In this document: positions 10,618 through 22,090 of the stretch, one piece after another | Position numbering within the stretch: position 1 is the stretch's first letter | How the letters are laid out: each line of letters starts with the position of its first letter | Assembly: GCA_904066235.2 (NCBI GenBank) | Contig: CAJFCV020000002.1 | Coordinates: 10,974,001 to 11,038,000, forward strand | DNA: 64,000 nt | Source of the DNA: Bursaphelenchus xylophilus | Lineage: Eukaryota; Nematoda; Chromadorea; Rhabditida; Aphelenchoididae | Direction of reading: 5' to 3' | The notes under the pieces: model-generated | Told to the model about the DNA's origin: nothing | Database searches by the model: none | What the model saw: the letters and a program-made list of their open reading frames with translations, nothing else | Program-made: the position numbers and the translations under genes

Positions 10618-11829
10618 GTCTGACTAAGTGAATTCGACAATGTCCAATGATATTTGTCAGCGGATTCGACCGGATTTATATATTGTTTCTTGTTTTTTTG
10701 AAGGAAACAGTTGAAATGAAAATAAGAGGATTTGTAGGTGTTCAAACAAAATTATGGCTGAACAAATTAAAAGTCCCATAAGCGGACAGGTCCGAAAACA
10801 GCCCTCAGCCTGTGAGTGCATCAGGTTCAACGCAAATTTTCATGTTCCTCCGTGTTTTTTCAACAGCAATGTTGGGTTGATACCAGTTTGTTGGGAAAAT
10901 AATGAGCATGCCTCAAAATGTGCAAATAGTAATCTATCCTAAGACCCGGTCAATCTTATTATTTCTATTAACTAAGCCTTCTCCTAGCCTCCCCCATGCA
11001 CACAACATCGAACCGAGGCGATCCATAGTATCGTTGACCCGAACTGTCGTAGTGCCAAAAGGACGGGCTAAAATTTTGAGGAATTGAGACGTGGCCTATT
11101 GTCCGATTCCATGGAACCTGGAGTTATCCACGATGTGTCAACTTGATCGAATTTATGGAGAGAGAGAGAGATGTCCCCCGTGTCAACTATTTCCCCAGCT
11201 GTTTTTCCCCGATGTTCGAGAATGCTCGATGCAGACATCCCGAAGCGGAGCGCCTGAATCAGGGCACCGTAACCTTCTTTCAGGTTTTATGCCATCTTGA
11301 TCGGTTGTAGTTGGTGTTGTTGTAGTAGAGTATAAGTTGTAGTTGTGAAGTTGTGTTGAACTTCTGAAGAGTGTGGGTGTTGTTGTTGTATTGAGCTGTA
11401 ATCGCTTTCTTTTATTGTAACTGTTTACTCTTCTTGATAAATTTGTTTGTTCGTGTCGATTATCATTTATTTCTCGTGTTGATCCAAAGGGGAACGAATA
11501 GCATCGATTACCCGCTTTCCACATCAGCAACCTTCCACTTGGAAGGCCAAGTAATTTCAGGTAGAAGTTGTTGAAGGTCGCCTGCAGAAACCACCGCAAG
11601 GCCACCAGCCATCTCGTTATTTCTTTTGGTATTTCAGTCTGGTCGAAGGTGGAATCGGACACCTATGTCCAAACAAGGTGCAAAATTAAAAAAAAACCCA
11701 AGCGTCGAATTTGAGACACTTCCCTTGACAACACTTTCATATGCTCGAAACCCTCTTTTTATATTGGCATGTTCATCTTTTTATCTCGAAATATATAGGT
11801 TAATGAATGTTAAACTCTCTGTTGCCGTC
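10618..11829. other. Spacer between expansin-like copies 2 and 3; dispersed repeat, no gene
   Basis: The TATATAAA promoter element of copy 2 is at 10682-10675 (minus). A solo MITE-A end lies at about 10876-10905. The block 11100-11665 is the inverted partner of 3430-3960. The minus-strand open frame at 11183-11662 lies within that repeat and is not called a gene. Confidence 0.6.
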
Positions 11830-12565
11830 TTAACATCCGCTGGCAGGGCTAGCGGTGGAACTGGCACTAGGACTAGCGCTGGAGCCAGCGCTCGGGGCGC
11901 TGGTGACGGAGGTCTGATTGCAGAACAGATACGTGATGGTGGCTGGCTTCGCGATTCCGACGGTTCCTCCGGCTGGCTCCAGGATGAGGAACGCGTCCGT
12001 GGAGAGGTCGACGTGGTCCACAGCACATTCGGGGCATTTGTTGTCGGCGGGGAAAACAGCACTGAAATGATCGAGGAAGTTTTGTAGATTCGGCAAATTT
12101 TTGACCATAACTTTTTGATTGCTATATGGAAAAATTTATTTTGGGAGAATCAGTGTAGACTTCCTTTTACGATCACCGGCATCAAAGTTCGGGGATATCT
12201 TATGAGCGACCTGTTTGAAAAGCCGTGTATTTTCGACTCCAGGCTTCAGAATATCCACTCCTTTTCCCTCCAGCCACCTACGTTTTTCCCTTGTACTCGA
12301 TCTGGACGCAGATGCCTCGGCAAACTGGGTCATCCAAAATGTATCTTCCGTCAGGCAGATTCGAGGGCACCCATTGACCATTGGAGTCGAAGAGGCTTCC
12401 AGACACCGCGGCCGACAAGTTTTGCACATCCAGACCACAAGCCCCTCTTCCTGAGGCTCCGTAGAAAGTGAACTCGCCTCCGGAGATGGGCTTGTTCAAC
12501 TGGGGAGTGATCTGGTCGGCGATGACAAATGATGCCAACAGCGACAACAAGTAGACGCGATTCAT
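11830..12565 (-). CDS. Secreted expansin-like protein, copy 3, with Ser/Ala/Pro-rich tail
   Basis: Exon 1 is 12565-12282 and exon 2 is 12061-11830; the phase-2 intron is in the same place as in copies 1 and 2. The product is 171 residues with leader MNRVYLLSLLASFVIA, the barrel signature DNKCPECAVDHVDLS, and the conserved end TYLFCNQT. Where copies 1 and 2 stop a few residues later with a final Cys, this copy carries a low-complexity tail (SAPSAGSSASPSASS and onward) before its own final Cys. The tail could be O-glycosylated or act as a flexible spacer, which is inference. It may have arisen by slippage in the GC-rich repeat GCGCTGGAGCC/GCTGG at about 11840-11910. A TATAAA element lies at 12624-12619 (minus). 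Confidence 0.85.
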
Positions 12566-13225
12566 CTTTACGGTGAATTTGACGGGAAAATCGGAAGTTT
12601 GAATGACGGTGGCAAGGATTTATATGGGCTTATATACGTGCCAGTTAAGGCCGGAAGCGCAGCCTGGGATAGATTTAAAATAAAAATAAAGAGGATTTAC
12701 AGGTGTTTCAACGAAAATAGAGCTGTTCAAATAAGGAATTCCATAAGCGCAAAGGTGTGAAAACAGTATTCAATGCCCTCAGGGGCGTAGATCGCATCGT
12801 TTCGGTTGGGAACGAAAAACTTATCGTTAGGAATGTTTGATTTACCTGTAGTAAAATCAAAATAAATGTTGAGTGCCTCAGGAATGGCGGTCAACTCTAG
12901 AATTATGTAGAAATTTTCAAAAATACAGATTTTTTAAAACAAGTTTTTTTCAAAACATCGCCAAATCTGCTTCTGGTGTCTAAAAACAAGGTCGTAAATC
13001 CTTTCAAAGTCGTTTCTATCCTATAATCTTTGTCTCAAAATGTAACCAGAGCTCTGGATTTGTCATATTGCGAGAACGACTTTGATTATGCCTACATTAG
13101 TCGTGACCTATCTCCCCACAAAATCGTTGCAGTTCGGTCATTTCATTCCAAACTCTTCAATTTTTCATATTTATTCGTTATAACAAGACTATACAACAAA
13201 AGAAAAAAAAAAATAAATGAAAAAT
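12566..13225. other. Intergenic; no gene seen
   Basis: The first 220 bases match the upstream region of expansin-like copy 2 and so probably contain promoter sequence. I see no further structure until the AATAAA-type signal of the minus-strand gene that ends at 13226 (TTTATT on the plus strand near 13168). Confidence 0.5.
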
Positions 13226-16200
13226 TTAAGAGCCATTTTCGGTTTCCTGGACCGATTCGTCCGAAGCGAGGTCATTGTTAGAGATTCTTTCGGCCGCCCG
13301 CGCGAACGCCGCGTCCATTCTTGCTTTCTCCTCGTCCGTGAAGGGGCGCTCACCGGTTTTGAGCTCTTCTGGGAGGCCCTCTGAAAATTTAGCAATCAAT
13401 TTATGAAAAAAATCAATTTTTTTTTGCTTTTTGCAATTTCTGGTTCCACCACTAAAAAAATCCATGTAAAATCGACTATTTTATGGCTGAACAACCCTAA
13501 ATAATTTCGTTGACCATCACAAAACTCTTTCTTTTTTCCTTACCAACCTTATTTTAGACACCTACCTAAATTTTAGGTCCCACCACGAAAACCTCTGAAG
13601 TTCCAAAATCGCAAATTTGCAGCTATAAAGGTCTAATAAACTCTTTGTGAGTCCCAAGCAACCTCAATCGCCACAAACAACTCTAATTTTAACGTTTCTA
13701 AAATTCTCTTCAGGTCCCACCACGAAAACTTCTAACCTCTCAAAATCGCAAATTTGCGCCTAGAAATTTCTAATAGTCTTTATAACCCCCAAAGAACCTA
13801 AATCGCCACAAAAAACATTCATTTCAAACATTTTCGAAACTCTTTCAGGTCCCACCACGAAAACCTGACATCTCCCAAACTCACAAATCCCTCCATACCT
13901 TTCAAGATCTCGTCAATTAACGTTAGGAAGCACCGTTTTGACGCCTGGAAAATCTCGCTGCTGTATCGGGCGTCCTTCTCGTAGATGTTGAATATCATTT
14001 TGTCGCTGAGGATGCCCTTGTAATACCACATTTCAATCCAATTTGTGACCAGCTTATACGACAGCTCTTCGAAGACGGTTCCAATCGCCGAGATGTTGAA
14101 AATTTCCGGGTAGAAATTCGTGACTTTCACCGTGTATTTCGAGGGCTGACCGCATGTGGCGTACCAACCGTCGGCTGAAATACGAAAAATCAACCTTGAA
14201 AAGATGCAAACAAAAGTATTATGATAAAAAATAAAGACCATTAGGGTCGCTAAAATATAATTTGAACCAAAAATTCCACTTTTCAAAAAACTTGGGTCCC
14301 ACCACGAAAACTTAAAATTTTTCAAAATCGCTTGAAACCTGATGATTCGGCGATAAAATGAGCTTATGGAGCTCAAAATAGTACCACAAAACATAACTAA
14401 CTATTCAATTTTTTTCATTTCCGCTTTCCGGGTCCCAACAAGAAATCCTGAAAAGTTCCTGAAGCTGTTCAAAACACCAATTTCTGCTACTACCTTTCCT
14501 CTATTGTCTCAAAAAATCCACACGACATCTAAACGTCCCATTTTTGAAAATGCATTCTCCCCTTCCCCGGGTCCCACCACGAAAACCTGAAAAGTTCCCA
14601 AACCTCTCCAAAATTCAAATTTCTGATTTTTACATTTTCCTCTATAGTGTCAGAGTCTCAAAAAAAAGTACAAGACTTAAAAACGCCCCATTTTTGAACA
14701 CTCTTTCTCTCCTCTCCGGGTCCCACCACGAAAACCTGAAAAGTCGCCAAACCTGTTCAAAACTCAAATTTCTGCCATTGCATTTCCTTCATTGCCTCCA
14801 AAAACCCACAAAACTTCAAGCGCCCCATTTTTGAATATCCATTCTCTTCTTCCCCGGGTCCCACCACGAAATCTTGACAGCTCTCCAAATCACCGCAAAA
14901 CCCGTCCAAAAATCTCCAAACTCACTTTTGAAGATTGACTCCACCGTCCATCCCACAATCCGGCACCACAACCCAACCCTGTATCTGATTTTTCGCTTCC
15001 GAGTCTCCGTCAAGACGTTGGAGCGCTTCAGAAAGTCGGGGATCTCTCCAGTTAGGGCCAGCAGAGGCTCCTGTTGTTTGATTGGCGACGCGGGCTTTTT
15101 CTCCGCCTTCTTCTGGACCTGTTTGTTTTCCTTTTCGACGACTGGAGCGGGCGTGACGAGTTTGTAGAATCCGATTTTGTTCGCCTTCACATAGCCTTCG
15201 GTGCCGGCGGTCAACGCCGCCGTTTGGAGGGCGGCTTTCGCCGGCTTTGGAGGCGATAATGGTGGAGGAGCCTTTCGTTGGGCTGGCAACTGCGCCTGGA
15301 ATGTAAAAACATCAGAAAAAGATGTTGAAAATCGGGAAAAATTCTGGGTCAAAAGTGCCTAAAGTAATATATATTTTGTTGAAATCTGAATATTTTTGAA
15401 CTTCAATACATTTGAGAAGCTTCATAGGTGCTTAAAACTCATAAATAAATAGATAACCAACAATATATTGCTCCTTTTCATCTGACATTATACCATTCTT
15501 AAAAAAATTTTGCAAATTCTATAAGCCAAGTCAAAACTTCTCAAGGAAACAGTCCTAAGCCCTGGATGTCTCCATAAATGTATCTATGAACCTATGGCCA
15601 TTAGTTTCCAGCAGAATTCGGGCAAAAAAATTGAGAAATCATATGTCCAATTAAAGCTCATAGATAATGTCAGTAAAGAAAATGCATGCCAAAAAAGCTC
15701 AGCTAAACCCATAAATAAGATCAAACATATCATAACCTTCCCATTCAACGGGTTTTTGGAATCCCAATACTTGCATTTTCTCAAAATGTTTATCCAACTA
15801 TAATTTGCCATGAATCACACAGCAAAATCAAAATTTCTTGAACACATATCGGTCGAAACTCATAAATATTGTTTTCTAGTCTATAACCACATCATTCACT
15901 ATGATTTTAGCTAGATCTAACCGCAAAGACGACTAAATTCATCTTGATATCGGCATTTTCCTTGGCTTATACCTAAAAACGGAACAAATAATAAAATCCA
16001 TTGCTGGAAAACTCACATTTGCCCCCTTCCCTGCTTTCTTCTTCTTCTTGACTTTATCATTTGTTCGCGCATGACTGTTCGCCGCTTCTTTCGTCGCTCC
16101 AGCATGCTTTGCTCCTTTTTTGGCCATCAAACTTCCTGAGCCTCCAAAAAAATTCATCACCGGCTTCACCGGCGCTCCGTAGCCGGGTCCAAACCGCTCG

Positions 16201-16514
16201 TTGTACTCCTCAGTGGTGTAGGCGGCGGTTGCTTGCGCGAATTTCTCGTTGTAGCCCACGGAATTGTCTTGTTGATACGGATCCACATAGGCCATGTTCC
16301 CATAACCCTGAGTGCCATAAGCTGGAGCGCCGTAGCCGCTGTTCGTTGGTCGCTGAACATAGGGCTGGGCGGGAGTTTCCATGAGAGGTCGAGGATAGGG
16401 CGCACGAGTGGCGGCGGGTGCTGCTGTCGTACCTTGAGCATACGGATCATACAGCCACATGGAGCGTTCGGCTGCGGTCAGATTAGCGTACGGATCCTGA
16501 TACCCGCTCGCCAT
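13226..16514 (-). CDS. Unrecognised 432-residue protein, Tyr/Gly/Gln-rich N terminus, folded C terminus
   Basis: Four exons join in frame: 16514-16017, 15295-14926, 14174-13899 and 13380-13226. Donors are GTGAGT, GTGAGT and GTATGG; acceptors are ACATTCCAG, GTATTTCAG and AATTTTCAG. The N-terminal exon is low complexity, rich in Tyr, Gly, Ala, Gln and Pro (for example SGYGAPAYGTQGYGNMAYVD), and ends in a Lys-rich patch (DKVKKKKKAGKG). Exon 2 is Ala/Pro/Lys-rich and then becomes ordered (IRYRVGLWCRIVGWTVESIF). Exon 3 looks like a compact aromatic-rich domain (KLVTNWIEMWYYKGILSD). The C terminus is acidic (NNDLASDESVQETENGS). There is no signal peptide or membrane span. The composition suggests an intracellular, possibly RNA-associated or condensate-prone protein, but that is inference and I do not recognise the family. 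Confidence 0.7.
13560..13880. repeat. Tandem repeat in intron 3: three units with GGTCCCACCACGAAAACCT
   Basis: The core GGTCCCACCACGAAAACCT (last bases vary) starts at 13576, 13713 and 13848, a period of about 136 bases. Between cores the units share AAATCGCAAATTTGC and CTAATA-type blocks. The same core continues in intron 2. Confidence 0.85.
14290..14880. repeat. Tandem repeat in intron 2: five units of the same GGTCCCACCACGAAAACCT repeat
   Basis: Cores start near 14295, 14431, 14570, 14719 and 14857. The unit also contains CGCCCCATTTTTGAA and TTCAAAACTCAAATTTCTGC blocks. The last unit ends about 50 bases inside the intron from the exon 2 donor, the same distance as the intron 3 array from its donor. 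A single further copy of the core sits near 37090, far from this gene. Confidence 0.85.
15296..16016. other. Intron 1 of the 432-residue gene; no repeat seen
   Basis: The 721-base intron between GTGAGT (16016) and ACATTCCAG (15296) shows no array and no MITE. The open frames at 15584-15811 and 15594-15803 overlap on opposite strands and look like chance. Confidence 0.6.
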
Positions 16515-17273
16515 TCTGTTCCTAAAACCATAAAGTTTGGGTAACAAAAAATAATTTGCAGAAGAAATGCTAAAATCTATGAAAATATATTACACTTGAC
16601 ATCAGGTCAAGTATAATATAAAAAAATGCCAGCCCACGTCAAATTCAATCTAGAAAAGAGATAGATAGGTTCAAACAGAAACAATATAGACTTGGCAGAC
16701 TAAAATTTATACTACGCAAGACAAATCTCTATATTTTAGCAGAAATTTTTTCGATTTCTTTCGCAGCTCATCAAAAACAATATAAAAACAATATTTCGAA
16801 CAAGATTAGACAAGAAACAGACCGAAGAATCCAGTAAGACATTGTTCATGCGACAAAAAACCGCTCCGAAAACAGACCATGAAGAAATAAAATAGTTTGG
16901 TAAGGTTTCAATGTATAAAATGGTACCTCGCGGCTTTGCAGAGTGCGTGTGTCTGGGCGCAGCTCGAAATGCGTGAAATAGGAAAACAAAATAATTTTTT
17001 GTTGTTCTCGTATTTTAGGAGCTCAAATGGGCAGTTTACGGAGAGAAATGAGTCAGCGTTGAGCTAGAAAATCGATCTCGACATCAATTTATGTTATCCA
17101 TGCTAAAATTACAAAGTTTTTGAGTTTTCTACCGATTTTCTAGGAGATTGCTGTTTCAATTTCATGGTAAAGGAAGATCACTCATTTATCAGTGAAAATC
17201 TTTATTAGAACTCGAGTTATTTACAGTGTAATCAGTCGGTTTATCACAGAAAGGCTTGTAATTGTTGAGCGGA
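16515..17273. other. Between sphingosine kinase and the 432-residue gene; promoter region
   Basis: Contains a short palindrome CTTGACATCAGGTCAAG near 16594 followed by TATAATATAAAAAA. A similar TATAATAT/CTTGA block occurs at 37555 and in the array at 56.7-57.4 kb. TTTATT at 17201-17206 is a minus-strand AATAAA signal about 68 bases after the kinase stop. No gene seen. Confidence 0.5.
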
Positions 17274-19350
17274 TCATTTCGTGGCCACACGCATGGCCAA
17301 AGTGCTTGAGATGCACTGGATTTGTGAGCAATCGGGGATGACCTCCCCATCCACCACTATCGGGCTTTTATGGGTGTGGTGGGCGAGGGCTTCGAGGCGG
17401 AATGCTTTGACTTTCAGGTAATGCACAAAGGGTAAATTGAGATGTTCGCCCTGCTCGATGGCCGTCAAAAACTTGACCAGCTGCGTCTTGGAGTGGATGT
17501 CGCGGTTGAGCAGGTAGCATAGATGGATTGCGGACTCTTCGAGTTGGGCGTCCGGCGCGAAAATGTTGGTTTGGGAAATGTGGGAGCGGGTCACCTAAAA
17601 TAATATAAATTTTCCTTCGTAAAAAGTTCAGTGTGCCTATAAATGAATTGAACTCACTGCATAGACGTTGACAAAGTCGTCTTCAATAGTTCGCCAGCCG
17701 TGTGGGACGGGAGCGTCGGTTTCTGGCTCGTTTATTAGCAATTTTCCGCTCCAAACATTGGGCTCGGATCCCTCTTCGGTAATCGGGTTCAAATTTCTCT
17801 CCTTTTGCTCGTAGACGGAACGAGAGTAGGCTGAGGTAACTGGTGGGGCTTCTTCGGCTTCGAATTGAAGAAATGATAATCGGGCACGGTATTTTCGGAG
17901 GGCTGGAAATAAAAGGGCAATTAAGAAAAAATGGAGCGGAATTGGTCAATATTAGTGTTTCTAGTGGTTTAAATTGCCGAGAGATAGTTGGAAAAAGTAA
18001 TTTACAAGTGCCTTGAGACATGATTCAAGAGTTTCATGCAAAAGAATTAAAAAAAACTTCTGAGATCATTCTACGGTGACGGACCTGATTCAGTGGCAAC
18101 AAACGTACCATTTTGCATCCGGGAAGCATCAAAAAATGTCGCAAAATGCCTCCCTCTCCACATAAAAAACTCCGTTTTGAAGGGCGCGTTTTTTAAATCG
18201 GAGTTTTTCACTTGGAGAGGGAGGCATTTTGCGACATTTTTTGATACTTCCCGGATGCAAAATGGTACGTTTTTTTGTCACTGGATCAGGTCGGCCACTG
18301 TATTTTGGAAGTTTTTTTTGTCAAAAAAAAAATGATTTTTTTCGTATAACCTTGATTTTAGATCAATGTTTGACCAGTAAATTTTAGTCTAAAATAAAAA
18401 AAATCGGTTTCAAGCCCTCAAACTTACAAGCCACCCTCCACAAGGCGCCAAAGACAAATCGCTGACCGCCGCAAATCGGCCTCAAACTCTCGCTCTCGAT
18501 ATCTAAAACATTGGGTTGCTTTGTAAGGTTAATAGCCTACCAATATCGCCCATAAGTCCCCATCCAACTGACAAAAAGGCCCCAAATTCTCGGCTTCCTA
18601 CCCGGCAATGCATCAGCGTTACCGGAACGGAGATTGCCCATTTGTAGACCAATGATTCGGTTGCGGTTTCGAGCAATTGTTTCGCCGGAGTAATCGCGAT
18701 TTTCCGTCGAAAGTAGACCGAGGAAAGTAGACCATTCCCGGAGCCACAGGGGATGATAAAAAATGGGAGGGAATCCAGTAAAATCGAGGCATCAGAACGG
18801 CTTAGAATCGCGTTCAAGGCTTCGAAAATGAGGCCATCTCCGGAAACGATGACGATGGCGGCAAAGGTTTCGAGGTCCCGGCGTTCGCCAAGGATTTTAG
18901 CCGCGTGATTTTGGTGTTCTGAAATTTTTTAGAGGTCTGGATCAAGGGTATTAGTATAAGATAATTGAAATTTGAGGAAAAATAGTTTTTAAAGTCGCTC
19001 TCAGCATGATTTTTACCCTGTTTTAAAGGTAAAGTTTATGCTGAGAACGGCTGGAATGGAGCGTTTTAATAAAATTTCGCAAAAACTTACCGGTAATGAT
19101 GGTTTCAAACGCCAATTTCTTCTCCAACAGGACGGGTCGCACGGCTTTTTGATAAACTTTACTTCCAGCGCCCGCACCACTTTTTGGATTGACAAAAATT
19201 AGTACTCGGCCGATTGAGGACTCTAAAAGAGTATCAAAGTTTGAAAATAACCAGAAATAAAACTTCCGTGGAGTGTTAAAACTCACTAGGGTTGTCCACG
19301 ACCTCGTCAGCAATGCGGTTTTTTCCACAATTTGAACCGCAGCACGGCAT
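17274..19350 (-). CDS. sphk-1: Sphingosine kinase
   Basis: Phosphorylates sphingosine to sphingosine-1-phosphate using ATP. Six exons (19350-19287, 19222-19091, 18918-18541, 18502-18428, 17902-17658, 17594-17274) join in frame to give 404 residues, normal for the family. Landmarks are the nucleotide-binding start VLIFVNPKSGAGAG (near residues 28-40); SGDGLIFEALN, holding the catalytic-type Asp at about residue 93; IPCGSGNG (about 121-128); a W-G-x-x-x-D-I-x-x-E-S segment; then LRKYRARLSFL. The C-terminal half has the kinase-specific IHLCYLLNRDI, IEQGEH, VKAFRLE and VDGEVIP blocks. No signal peptide or membrane span, so probably cytosolic. The start is the first Met of the 5' exon (MPCCGSNCGKNR); a TTTTTTTAG just upstream could be a cis or trans acceptor. 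The symbol follows the C. elegans naming by family and does not rest on a tested orthology. Confidence 0.92.
18073..18302. repeat. MITE-C, full copy in sphingosine kinase intron 4
   Basis: The ends are TACGGTGACGGACCTGATTC and GATCAGGTCGGCCACTGTA. Long inverted arms include CATTTTGCATCCGGGAAGCA and ATACTTCCCGGATGCAAAAT. It is about 230 bases and close to a perfect hairpin. Confidence 0.8.
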
Positions 19351-19667
19351 TTGAAGCTAAAAAAATCCTTTTTAAAAACCGGAAAGTATGAATATTCAAA
19401 TTTTACAAGACGAGAATTCGAAAAACGGTCCAAAGCTTCGTTATGAAATCATAACGAGGCTGTTTGCACGAAAATAAAAAGCGAAAAGCAGGATGTTGAT
19501 CGCTTAAATGTAAGGTCCCTTATCAGTACGGGCCAGCTGGAATTAGGCGTCAAAAAGTTTTTTCGTAAAGAGATAAAAACCGGCGAGGACAAAAGCGACG
19601 GAAATTCGAAGCCGATTTTGCGTTATTCTGTTTGTTGCGGAGGAATTTACGATAAGAGTGCTGGACG

Positions 19668-20219
19668 ATACGACTCATGACATGGGTAGAAATGAGTGGA
19701 ATGTGAGGGAAATGACGCGTGATTATCATATGGAAACGCGGAATGTAACTCTTGGGAGGGTTTTTAAAAATGGAGGTGGTTTGTAATGGCTTTGCAAGAA
19801 AAAAATGACATCTACCCGTGAGCTTTATGTAAATTGGACAGGGTGAAAGTTGTCAGAAATAAATTAGATGGAGTGTGGAAATTGGACAGAGTGAAATGTG
19901 AAATTGGATAGATTTTTTCGCTGCAATCGTATGAAATGTCACTATTAAAAGTATAACATATGCTATTTTTTGAGTGAAGAAAAAAATCTGTCCAATATCA
20001 CTCTGTCCAATTTCCATACTCCGTCCAATTTATTTCTGTCCAATTTTACCCTTTCCAATTTCCATGAAGCCCAGGTAGAGGGCATTTCTTTCCTGCAAAG
20101 CTATTACAAACCACCCCACTTTTACCCAACTAATTCCAAAATTTATTCCGCTTTTCCATATGATAACCTCGCGTCATTTCCCGCACATTCCACTAATTTC
20201 TACCCATGTCATGAGTCGG
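19668..20219. repeat. Fold-back element with ~250-base arms
   Basis: The left end is GATACGACTCATGACATGGG and the right end is CCCATGTCATGAGTCGGTATC. Inner arm blocks also pair: GGAATGTGAGGGAAATGACG with CGTCATTTCCCGCACATTCC, and AAATTGGACAGAGTG with CACTCTGTCCAATTT. Only about 45 bases separate the arms. No transposase frame is present. Confidence 0.85.
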
Positions 20220-22089
20220 TATCTTGCCAAAAGCCCTAAAATTGTCAATAAATCAACGGTAGCCGAGTTTTTGCTATGAAAACTCTGTTTAGTTGGTTGT
20301 TCAAAGGTTCAGGGGTAGCCGAACAGGATGTTTCTCAAAAAACAGAAGCTCAAAGCGACAAAGCCGAGGCTTTGGCTAATTCGAACTCCCATGTTCTTCC
20401 TCCCACCTTTTTGTCGCCAAAAAGGACTCTTTTTAGCCATCCCTCAAAAACATAGCTCTTCAAATGGACAAAAAATGGGATGTCCGATCTTGCTTTTGTT
20501 TCTATGCTTTTACCCGTTGTTTTTCTCACTGGCGTTTTGAGTCATAAGCAAACAGAGAACCGGCCCAAATCAGGGTAAAGGTGACCTAGACTACGGAAAA
20601 TTTACTCTTAAATTTTTCATAGATTTCATCAAAATGTATATGTGCGCCTCAAAAGATATAAAAAAATTGAAAATTGAATAATGGCAAATTTTTATTTACA
20701 ATTTCCTTCAAAGAGATTGTAAAAATTCAAAGACTTTAGGCCCCAAGTAGGGTTCGAAATTATCATCCCACCCTCCATAAACAATGTCGAGATCACGTTC
20801 TGACCGCGGTCACATGCTCTTCTAACCCATTGTAAATTCCAACACCCTTCTGGCGGGTTCTGATCAAAAAGATTGGCAACAAATCGCCGTAGCCGAAAAA
20901 AACGGCTTATCAGAAAGTTTCCAAGCGACTTTTCCGATGTCTTTTTTTTTGTTTGCCCTCCGATTTTATGAATGTCGTAATCCGACGGAGAATTTTGTTG
21001 AGGAAAAGAGATTAAATTTGTGGGCTGATTCAAAATTTGATATCTCTACTTTTTTGTGGTGATGGGATAGCCGGGCAGCGAAACGACTTGTTTGTCCGAT
21101 AAGCTGGTAATCTCTGTTATACAAGGAATAGTTTGAGGTCAGTGGGATTACCAGAGGTGTGGTGATTTGCAAAACAATTGGGGAAAATGCGAAAAAAGTG
21201 GTTGTGAAAATGACATTTTGAAAGTTTTCAATTGAAATAGAGGATTTTTTTGGGTATGAAAACGTGGTATAGTTGCGGACTGATCGAGTGGCAAAAACGT
21301 ACCATTTTGCATCCGGGAAGTATCAAAAAAATGTAGCAAAATGCCTCCCTCTCCAACTAAAACCCCGTTTTGAAAGGGCGCCCTTTTTCTCACAAAAAGA
21401 GCGGGCGCGTCTTTGGAATCGGAGTTTTTCACTTGGAGAGGGACTATTTTGCTACATTTTTTGATACTTCCCGGATGCAAAATGGTAGGTTTTTTGCCAC
21501 TGGATCAGATCCGTTACTGTAGAGTCAGGTTTGTGAAGGTTTACCTGCCCAAGTGGAGAATATCCTAGAAACTACGGGTTCGAATTCTCCTCAGACTACC
21601 AGTAAATAATTTCATTGACAACTCTGTAAATCAAATGGTAAACACTTGACTTCCGGCGGAACGACAAAAAACCAAAGAACGTTCTCCATCAAAAAGGATG
21701 GTTTTAACTTTATAGGGGATTTCACTATCCTTCAAACAAATAAAAGTCTACTTTCTGGCCAAATCAGGTCCTTACTGGACGAAAATAACTTATAATCCAG
21801 AATTCTTTGCGATATTTCAACAGCAACCAAAATGTACGTACAAAAAACTAATTGCTTGCAAATTTTCGACTTATCAATTGTATCAAAATTAAAGAACTCC
21901 TCGAAAATCGGCTTATCAATACCCGCATAATTAGATATTTGACCTTCCAGCGCTCCCGAAAACGCGGGGGAAGAAATGCGGGGCGATCGGAAACAAAGCG
22001 ACTCCACAACAAAACGATCAATCGCCGAGTGTGACAAATGAATGTAGTTTTTGACTTTGTTAGACGAACAAGATCATGAGCGGAGTCGT
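20220..22089. other. No supported gene; one MITE-C copy at 21278-21521
   Basis: The MITE-C copy has GCGGACTGATCGAGTGGCAA at its left end and CCACTGGATCAGATCCGTTA at its right. The minus-strand frame 20692-21033 is open for 113 codons but has no recognisable motif, and its upstream neighbour joins it by no clear splice signal. A GTTCG-containing stretch at 21567-21585 resembles a tRNA B box only in isolation. Confidence 0.5.
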
Positions 22090-22090
22090 A

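Noticed and set aside
20692..21172. Possible minus-strand gene from two adjacent open frames
   Set aside because: No recognisable motif, no good splice pair joining them, and AT-rich composition like the surrounding non-coding DNA.
21545..21595. A-box-like GCCCAAGTGG followed by B-box-like GGTTCGAATTC
   Set aside because: The boxes are only about 25 bases apart and no cloverleaf can be drawn, so not a tRNA gene.
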